Positions 58,922-64,000 of a DNA stretch of 64,000 nt are shown piece after piece; the stretch's first letter is position 1, and each line of letters opens with the position of its first letter. The notes below the pieces were generated by a model that was not told the origin of the DNA, made no database searches, and saw nothing but the letters and a program-made list of their open reading frames with translations. The stretch is from NCBI GenBank assembly GCA_902800965.1, contig CADCGK010000011.1, positions 50,933 to 114,932 of the forward strand. Reading direction: 5' to 3'. The position numbers and the translations under genes were made by a program. The stretch comes from an uncultured Bacteroidia bacterium. Its GTDB lineage: Bacteria > Bacteroidota > Bacteroidia > Bacteroidales > F082.

Positions 58922-60274
58922 ATGCGTAAGTTGATCGAAACCATTAAAAATATCTGGAAGATTGAAGAGCTGCGTCAGCGTATCCTCTTTACGCTGTTGA
59001 TGATCCTCATCTATCGCTTCGGCTCTTTCGTGGTCATCCCAGGTATTAACCCGAATGAACTGGCGAACCTGCAGAACTCCAGCAATACCGGCCTTCTCGG
59101 CCTGTTGAACATGTTCTCGGGTGGTGCCTTCGGCAATGCCTCCATCTTTGCCTTGGGTATCATGCCATACATCACCGCATCCATTATCATCCAATTGCTG
59201 GGTATGGTTATTCCTTACTTCCAGCGTCTGCAACGCGAAGGCGAAAGCGGTCGTAAGAAGATGAATCAAGTGATGCGTTACCTGACCGTCCTCATCGTGA
59301 TCGTTCAGGCTCCGGGTTATATCCGCAACGTGATCTATCAGCTTCCTAATCAAGCTGTCACTCCTTTCGATCCCTACGTGTCGAATCCCGGCGTGTTCTT
59401 CTGGATCTCCTCCATAGTCATTCTTTGTGCAGGAACCCTGTTCGTCATGTGGCTGGGTGAGAAGATCACTGACAAGGGCATTGGCAATGGTATCTCCCTG
59501 ATCATTATGATCGGTATCATTGCCCGTCTTCCCGGCGCTTTCGTCGGTGAATGCGCTGCCCGCTTCACCCAAGGCGGTGCAGGACTCTTGATCCTCATCA
59601 TCGAGCTCATCGTTCTGTTCTTCGTCATGGTGGGCACCATTGCCCTCGTTCAGGGAACTCGCAAGATCCCGGTACAATATGCTAAGCGTGTTGTCGGCAA
59701 CCGTCAATACGGCGGCGTCCGCCAATACATCCCGCTGAAAGTCAATGCTGCTGGTGTTATGCCTATCATTTTCGCCCAGGCTATCATGTTCCTGCCGATT
59801 ACCATTGCCGGTTTCCGTCAGACTGAGAACCTCAGCGGTTTCCTGAGCGCATTCACCAACATCAATGGTTTCTGGTATAACTTCGTGTTCTTTGTCCTGA
59901 TCATCCTCTTCACGTACTTCTACACCGCTGTGACGATCAATTCGAACCAGATGGCAGAGGATATCAAGAAGAACGGCGGCTTCATCCCCGGCGTGAAACC
60001 TGGCAAGAAGACTGCGGAATACCTCGACACTATCATGTCAAGAATTACTTTGCCCGGTTCCATCTTCCTGGCTATCGTGGCTATCATGCCCGCTTTGGTC
60101 AGCCTCATGGGAGTGACGACTTCGTTCTCACACTTCTACGGTGGCACCTCGCTGCTGATTCTTGTTGGCGTTGTACTTGATACACTGCAACAGATCGAAA
60201 GCCATCTGTTGATGCGTCACTATGACGGTCTCACTAAATCAGGCCGTATTAAAGGTCGTGTCGGCAGAATGTAA
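58922..60274 (+). CDS. secY: Protein translocase subunit SecY
   Basis: 450 residues, ten membrane helices; the pore of the Sec channel. Start MRKLIETIKNIWKIEELRQR 5 bp after rplO. Conserved SGGAFGNASIFALGIMPYIT (plug and helix 2), cytoplasmic loop RYTxQRYG-like region ALVQGTRKIPVQYAKRVVGN, and GGFIPGVKPGKKTAEYLD are present. Last gene before a stable hairpin and a new promoter. Confidence 0.98.
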   Translation: MRKLIETIKNIWKIEELRQRILFTLLMILIYRFGSFVVIPGINPNELANLQNSSNTGLLGLLNMFSGGAFGNASIFALGIMPYITASIIIQLLGMVIPYFQRLQREGESGRKKMNQVMRYLTVLIVIVQAPGYIRNVIYQLPNQAVTPFDPYVSNPGVFFWISSIVILCAGTLFVMWLGEKITDKGIGNGISLIIMIGIIARLPGAFVGECAARFTQGGAGLLILIIELIVLFFVMVGTIALVQGTRKIPVQYAKRVVGNRQYGGVRQYIPLKVNAAGVMPIIFAQAIMFLPITIAGFRQTENLSGFLSAFTNINGFWYNFVFFVLIILFTYFYTAVTINSNQMAEDIKKNGGFIPGVKPGKKTAEYLDTIMSRITLPGSIFLAIVAIMPALVSLMGVTTSFSHFYGGTSLLILVGVVLDTLQQIESHLLMRHYDGLTKSGRIKGRVGRM

Positions 60275-60288
60275 TTGAAAAGGCTTCT

Positions 60289-60336
60289 AGGAAATCCGCG
60301 ATGTTGTTTCGAATGAAGTCAAATCGCGGATTTCCT
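60289..60336 (+). terminator. Perfect 14-bp hairpin after secY, without a T run
   Basis: AGGAAATCCGCGAT pairs with ATCGCGGATTTCCT around a 20-nt loop. No T run follows, so it may be a partial terminator, an RNA-processing site or an end-protecting structure rather than a standard intrinsic terminator. Confidence 0.55.
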
Positions 60337-60346
60337 GGAAAACTTG

Positions 60347-60377
60347 CTTGCGAATTAAAAAAAAATTACTAATTTTG
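60347..60377 (+). promoter_or_regulatory. Internal promoter for infA-rplQ (CTTG, 19 bp, TAATTTTG)
   Basis: CTTG at 60347-60350 and TAATTTTG at 60370-60377 with 19-bp spacing, 52 bp before infA. Same architecture as the rpsL promoter. Confidence 0.75.
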
Positions 60378-60429
60378 CCGCCCGAATTCGTTCGGACACA
60401 AGAAAATAGAAATTAGATTTGAATCGTAT

Positions 60430-60651
60430 ATGGTAAAACAGATGTCAATAGAACAAGAAGGGACCGTTACTGAAGCGTTGGGAAACGCCATGTTTCGTGT
60501 TGAACTGGAGAATGGTTTGGTGATTACCGCCACTATTTCCGGTAAAATGCGCATGCACTATATCAGAATACTTCCCGGCGACAAAGTGAAACTCGAGATG
60601 TCCCCTTATGATCTGACAAAAGGCCGTATCACATTCAGATACAAGAATTAA
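60430..60651 (+). CDS. infA: Translation initiation factor IF-1
   Basis: 73 residues, OB fold: [40 protein letters not shown]. Start MVKQ matches the family. The methionine aminopeptidase gene often found between secY and infA in Bacteroidota is absent here. Confidence 0.97.
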   Translation: MVKQMSIEQEGTVTEALGNAMFRVELENGLVITATISGKMRMHYIRILPGDKVKLEMSPYDLTKGRITFRYKN

Positions 60652-60679
60652 TTTGCATCATCTAAAAGAAATAATTGAT

Positions 60680-60796
60680 ATGAAAGTTCAAGCATCCGTA
60701 AAGAAAAGATCCGCCGATTGCAAAATCGTGAAGCGCAAAGGCAGAGTCTATGTTATTAACAAGAAGAACCCTAAAGAAAAACAACGTCAGGGTTGA
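60680..60796 (+). CDS. rpmJ: 50S ribosomal protein L36, zinc-free form
   Basis: 38 residues: [20 protein letters not shown] then [18 protein letters not shown]. Only one of the four zinc ligands remains (Cys14), so this is the zinc-independent type. Too short for many gene finders. Confidence 0.96.
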   Translation: MKVQASVKKRSADCKIVKRKGRVYVINKKNPKEKQRQG

Positions 60797-60828
60797 TTAT
60801 TAGAAATTCATAAAAGTAATAGAATACT

Positions 60829-61206
60829 ATGGCAAGAATCGCTGGTGTAGATATCCCGAGCAATAAAGCTGGTGAAATCTCTTTAACCTACATTTTCGGC
60901 ATTGGAAGATCTTTGGCAAAGGAGATCTTGGGCAAAGCTGGTGTTGACCCGGCTAAGAAAGTCCAGGATTGGACTGACGAAGAGCAGAATACCGTCCGTA
61001 ACATCATTGCTGACGAGTATAAGACTGAAGGTGAGCTTCGTGGTGAAGTTCAGATGAACATCAAGCGTTTGATGGACATCGGCTGCTACCGTGGCATCCG
61101 TCACCGTGCCGGCTTACCAGTGCGCGGACAGAGCACTAAAAACAACGCACGTACCCGTAAGGGCCGTAAGAAGACTGTCGCTAACAAGAAGAAAGCTACC
61201 AAGTAA
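60829..61206 (+). CDS. rpsM: 30S ribosomal protein S13
   Basis: 125 residues: [20 protein letters not shown] and [20 protein letters not shown]. Confidence 0.98.
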   Translation: MARIAGVDIPSNKAGEISLTYIFGIGRSLAKEILGKAGVDPAKKVQDWTDEEQNTVRNIIADEYKTEGELRGEVQMNIKRLMDIGCYRGIRHRAGLPVRGQSTKNNARTRKGRKKTVANKKKATK

Positions 61207-61257
61207 TAAATAGGTAGTTGGACCATATTTAATCAAACAAAATCACAAAACAACAAA

Positions 61258-61647
61258 ATGGCAAAGACCAGTAAAGTTACAAAGAAACGTGTTGTTAAGA
61301 TCGAAGCTACAGGCATGGCCTTCATCAAAGCTTCCTTCAATAACATCATCATTTCCTTGACAAACAATGAAGGACAAGTCATATCTTGGGCATCAGCCGG
61401 TAAGATGGGATTCAAGGGCTCCAAGAAGAACACACCTTACGCCGCTCAAATGGCCGCTGAAGAGTGCTCCAAGACCGCATACGACTTGGGATTACGTAAA
61501 GTAAAAGTTTATGTAAAAGGACCTGGCGCAGGACGTGAATCAGCTATCCGTGCGATCCACTCACAAGGTGTTGAGGTGACCGAGATCATCGACGTTACCC
61601 CATTGCCACACAACGGATGCCGTCCTCCAAAACGCAGAAGAGTGTAA
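61258..61647 (+). CDS. rpsK: 30S ribosomal protein S11
   Basis: 129 residues: [20 protein letters not shown] and [18 protein letters not shown]. Confidence 0.98.
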   Translation: MAKTSKVTKKRVVKIEATGMAFIKASFNNIIISLTNNEGQVISWASAGKMGFKGSKKNTPYAAQMAAEECSKTAYDLGLRKVKVYVKGPGAGRESAIRAIHSQGVEVTEIIDVTPLPHNGCRPPKRRRV

Positions 61648-61674
61648 TCGTTGAACATTTAAAAAGTTAGAATT

Positions 61675-62280
61675 ATGGCAAGATATACAGGTCCTAAAAC
61701 GAAAATTGCTCGTAAGTTCGGTGAACCTATCTTTGGTTCCGACAAGTATTTCGAAAAGAGAAACTATCCTCCGGGAATGCATGGCGCCGCCAAGAGAAGA
61801 AAGAAAGTCTCTGAATACGGAACCCAGCTTCAGGAGAAGCAAAAGGCTAAATATACCTACGGTGTCCTCGAAAGACAATTCCACAAGACTTTCGAACTTG
61901 CCCGTAGAAAAGAAGGCGTTACCGGTTTGATCCTGATGCAACTGCTCGAATCACGCCTCGACAATGTTGTCTATCGCCTCGGAATCGCTCCCACTCGCGC
62001 AGCCGCCCGTCAGCTTGTGAACCACCGTCACATTACCGTTAATGGTGAAATCCTCAGTATCCCTTCCTATCTCGTTAAGATTGGCGATATTGTCGGCGTC
62101 CGTGAGAAGTCAAAGAGCTTGGAAATCATTACCAATTCAGTCGAAGGCCACTCCAACCGCTTCAGCTGGCTGGAATGGGACGGCGAAAAGATGTGCGGAA
62201 GATTCATGAACTATCCCGTCCGTGAAGACATTCCTGAAAACATCAACGAACAGCTCATCGTCGAATTGTATTCTAAGTAA
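61675..62280 (+). CDS. rpsD: 30S ribosomal protein S4
   Basis: 201 residues: [20 protein letters not shown] and the S4 domain [41 protein letters not shown]. coli S4 represses the alpha operon. Confidence 0.98.
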   Translation: MARYTGPKTKIARKFGEPIFGSDKYFEKRNYPPGMHGAAKRRKKVSEYGTQLQEKQKAKYTYGVLERQFHKTFELARRKEGVTGLILMQLLESRLDNVVYRLGIAPTRAAARQLVNHRHITVNGEILSIPSYLVKIGDIVGVREKSKSLEIITNSVEGHSNRFSWLEWDGEKMCGRFMNYPVREDIPENINEQLIVELYSK

Positions 62281-62325
62281 TTGTTGATTGTTAACCTGGT
62301 AAAACAAATAAATAACACTAGACCA

Positions 62326-63318
62326 ATGTCAATATTAGCGTTTCAAAAACCTGAAGAGGTAGTGATGGTCGAATCAACCGACACCAAAGGCGTGTTCGAG
62401 TTTCGTCCTCTTGAACCAGGTTTCGGTACTACCATCGGCAATGCGTTGAGAAGAATCCTCCTTTCCTCACTGGAAGGTTTCGCTATCACTTCCATCCGCA
62501 TCGACGGTGTCAGTCATGAATTCGCCTCCATCGACGGCGTCATCGAAGATGTTGCCGACATGGTGCTGAATTTCAAACAGGTTCGCTTCAAACAGCAAGT
62601 AATGGAAGACACTCACGAGAAAGTGAATGTCGTCATCAGTGGCCAGGAAGAGTTCAAGGCTGGCGATATCAACAAGTTCCTCAACGTTTTCCAAGTGTTG
62701 AATCCGGAACTGGTGATCTGCCACATGGATCCTTCTGTCAAGCTGAATATCGAACTTACCATTGGTAAGGGTAGAGGCTATGTCCCCGCCGACGAAAACA
62801 AAGTTGTGGGAGCACCTGTCGATACCATCGCTATCGATTCAATCTATACCCCCATCCGTAATGTGAGCTTCAAAGTTGAGAACTACCGTGTGGAACAGAA
62901 GACCGACTACGAGAAACTCGTGATCGAAATCCTGACCGATGGTTCCATCAACCCCAAGGATGCCCTGAAGGAAGCCGCCAAAATCCTCATCTATCACTTC
63001 ATGCTCTTCTCCGATGAGAAGATCACTCCAGTGCTGGACGAGAAGACGGTTACCGAGGAATTCGACGAGAGTTCACTGCACATCCGTCAGTTGCTTAAGA
63101 CCAAGCTCGTTGACCTGGATCTTTCGGTCCGTGCCCTTAACTGCTTGAAAGCCGCTGAAGTTGAAACGCTTGGTGAACTCGTCGCCTTTAACAAACAAGA
63201 CCTGCTCAAGTTCCGTAACTTTGGTAAGAAGTCTCTTACCGAGCTGGACGAGCTCGTCCGTAGCAGAGGCCTTGAGTTCGGTATGAATGTCAGCAAGTAT
63301 AAATTAGATAAGGAATAA
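62326..63318 (+). CDS. rpoA: RNA polymerase subunit alpha
   Basis: 330 residues. Start [17 protein letters not shown]; a TTG 45 bp upstream is rejected. N-terminal assembly domain [20 protein letters not shown] and C-terminal domain [40 protein letters not shown] are complete. Confidence 0.98.
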   Translation: MSILAFQKPEEVVMVESTDTKGVFEFRPLEPGFGTTIGNALRRILLSSLEGFAITSIRIDGVSHEFASIDGVIEDVADMVLNFKQVRFKQQVMEDTHEKVNVVISGQEEFKAGDINKFLNVFQVLNPELVICHMDPSVKLNIELTIGKGRGYVPADENKVVGAPVDTIAIDSIYTPIRNVSFKVENYRVEQKTDYEKLVIEILTDGSINPKDALKEAAKILIYHFMLFSDEKITPVLDEKTVTEEFDESSLHIRQLLKTKLVDLDLSVRALNCLKAAEVETLGELVAFNKQDLLKFRNFGKKSLTELDELVRSRGLEFGMNVSKYKLDKE

Positions 63319-63323
63319 GAAAG

Positions 63324-63848
63324 ATGAGACACAATAAGAAATTCAATCACTTGGGAAGAAAAAGCGCTCACCGTAAGGCTATGCTCTCCAACATGGCTTC
63401 ATCGCTGATTCTTAACAAACGCATCATAACCACCGTTGCCAAGGCCAAAGCCTTGAAGATGTATGTCGAACCCTTGATCACCCGTTCGAAACCGGCTAAC
63501 AACGCCACTCAGGAAGAAGGTACAACCAACCGCCGTGTTGTTTTCAGCTACTTGCAGAATAAGTATGCTGTCACCGAGCTTTTCCATGAAGTTGGTAACA
63601 AAGTCGCCGATCGTCCTGGTGGTTATACCCGTATCATCCGCATGCCCAACATGCGCGCTGGTGATGCTGCCGACATGTGCATGATGGAATTGGTCGATTT
63701 CAACGACGTTTACACGGCTGAGGCCAAGAAGCCTGCTAAGGCTAAGACCACCCGTCGTTCCAAGAAATCTGCTCCTAAAGCTGAAGCTCCTGTTGAAGCT
63801 CCTGTTGAAGCTCCCGCTGAGACTCCGGCTGAAGAGACCAAGGAATAA
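63324..63848 (+). CDS. rplQ: 50S ribosomal protein L17 with an extended acidic/Ala-Pro tail
   Basis: 174 residues. The core (1-125) has [20 protein letters not shown] and [21 protein letters not shown] tail with a Lys/Arg part ([18 protein letters not shown]) and an Ala/Pro/Val/Glu repeat ([18 protein letters not shown]) extends it by about 45 residues. Last gene of the cluster. Confidence 0.97.
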   Translation: MRHNKKFNHLGRKSAHRKAMLSNMASSLILNKRIITTVAKAKALKMYVEPLITRSKPANNATQEEGTTNRRVVFSYLQNKYAVTELFHEVGNKVADRPGGYTRIIRMPNMRAGDAADMCMMELVDFNDVYTAEAKKPAKAKTTRRSKKSAPKAEAPVEAPVEAPAETPAEETKE

Positions 63849-63877
63849 TCACACATTATATAATATAATGTCCTGTA

Positions 63878-63908
63878 GAGACGGTGCAGTGCGCCGTCTC
63901 TTTTTTTT
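63878..63908 (+). terminator. Terminator of the ribosomal-protein cluster
   Basis: GAGACGG pairs with CCGTCTC around a 9-nt loop, followed by eight T. Its GTAGAGACG start is shared with the tRNA-Gly terminator. Confidence 0.9.
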
Positions 63909-64000
63909 GTGTTTGTATTTCGCTGATAGTCAAGGTGGAGGAAAATAATTTGAAAATAAATGAAAAAAAGTTGCGAAAATAGTTGCACGTAAAGGAAAAA
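63909..64000. other. Gene-free right edge, probably start of a promoter region
   Basis: No gene is seen. The last 20 bases contain TTGCACGTAAAGGAAA, close to TTGCCAGTAAAGGAAA of the rpsL promoter region (46317-46332), so a strong promoter may lie across the edge. Confidence 0.35.

Noticed and set aside
58871..59725. Minus-strand 284-residue His/Asp-rich ORF opposite secY
   Set aside because: Antisense shadow of secY; its His/Asp content mirrors hydrophobic codons.
62281..62325. Upstream TTG start for rpoA
   Set aside because: The family start matches ATG 62326, and the extra codons are AT-rich spacer after rpsD.

Overview
This window looks like chromosome from a member of the Bacteroidales (phylum Bacteroidota). 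The evidence is: Bacteroidota-type -7 promoter boxes (TAnnTTTG) upstream of many genes and RNA genes; several secreted proteins ending in type IX secretion (T9SS) sorting domains; an archaeal/eukaryal-type prolyl-tRNA synthetase; a tmRNA with a GENNYAFAA tag; and a ribosomal-protein cluster in which rpsL-rpsG-fusA runs straight into the S10-spc-alpha genes. I cannot name the genus. No prophage, insertion sequence, CRISPR array or complete defence system was seen.

Layout. 1-9.98 kb: envelope genes (a FadL/OmpP1-like barrel cut by the left edge, a Tyr/His/Ser-rich lipoprotein, a DUF2807-like lipoprotein overlapping a PagL-like barrel), proS, mazG and a T9SS-secreted protein with two related domains. 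10-11.5 kb: cdsA-psd for phospholipid synthesis. 11.5-14.7 kb: a minus-strand cluster of an MbnP-like lipoprotein, an MbnH/MauG-like di-heme peroxidase and a SpoU-methyltransferase/HAD-phosphatase fusion. 14.7-21.3 kb: a Smr-domain protein, a small lipoprotein abutting tRNA-Arg(CCG), a polyferredoxin membrane protein with an iron-sulfur aldo/keto reductase, a T9SS beta-helix protein, and ssrA. 21.4-28.4 kb: an NtrC-like regulator without a DNA-binding domain, divergent from an FG-GAP T9SS protein; a retropepsin-like protease with a LOG-family protein; tRNA-Gly(CCC); an SPFH/zinc-ribbon protein with a Tim44-like membrane protein; tRNA-Val(UAC). 28.4-46.1 kb: a lipoprotein, two tandem T9SS paralogues, an MFS transporter, an M16 protease, rsmG, a glucosaminidase-LysM protein, uvrA, a lytic transglycosylase, an rfbC-like epimerase, lpdA and two small unknowns. 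46.3-63.9 kb: rpsL to rplQ, with a promoter plus a ~270-nt structured leader at the front, a second promoter before infA and a terminator at the end.

The least expected feature is not a gene. About twenty loci in the first 46 kb carry short degenerate tandem repeats of 7-8 bp units, of several unrelated unit families. They lie almost always within a few bases of a stop codon, sometimes inside reading frames, and are absent from the ribosomal-protein block. They form the linker of the methyltransferase-HAD fusion, a ~29-residue insertion in UvrA, the mature N-terminus of the FG-GAP protein and the C-terminus of the Smr protein. Other palindromic elements have likewise been absorbed at both ends of the di-heme peroxidase gene and at the end of a lipoprotein gene whose stop codon lies in the tRNA-Arg gene. 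This micro-repeat load and its conversion into coding sequence is the main candidate for something poorly described. The MbnP/MbnH-like pair is the best candidate functional system.
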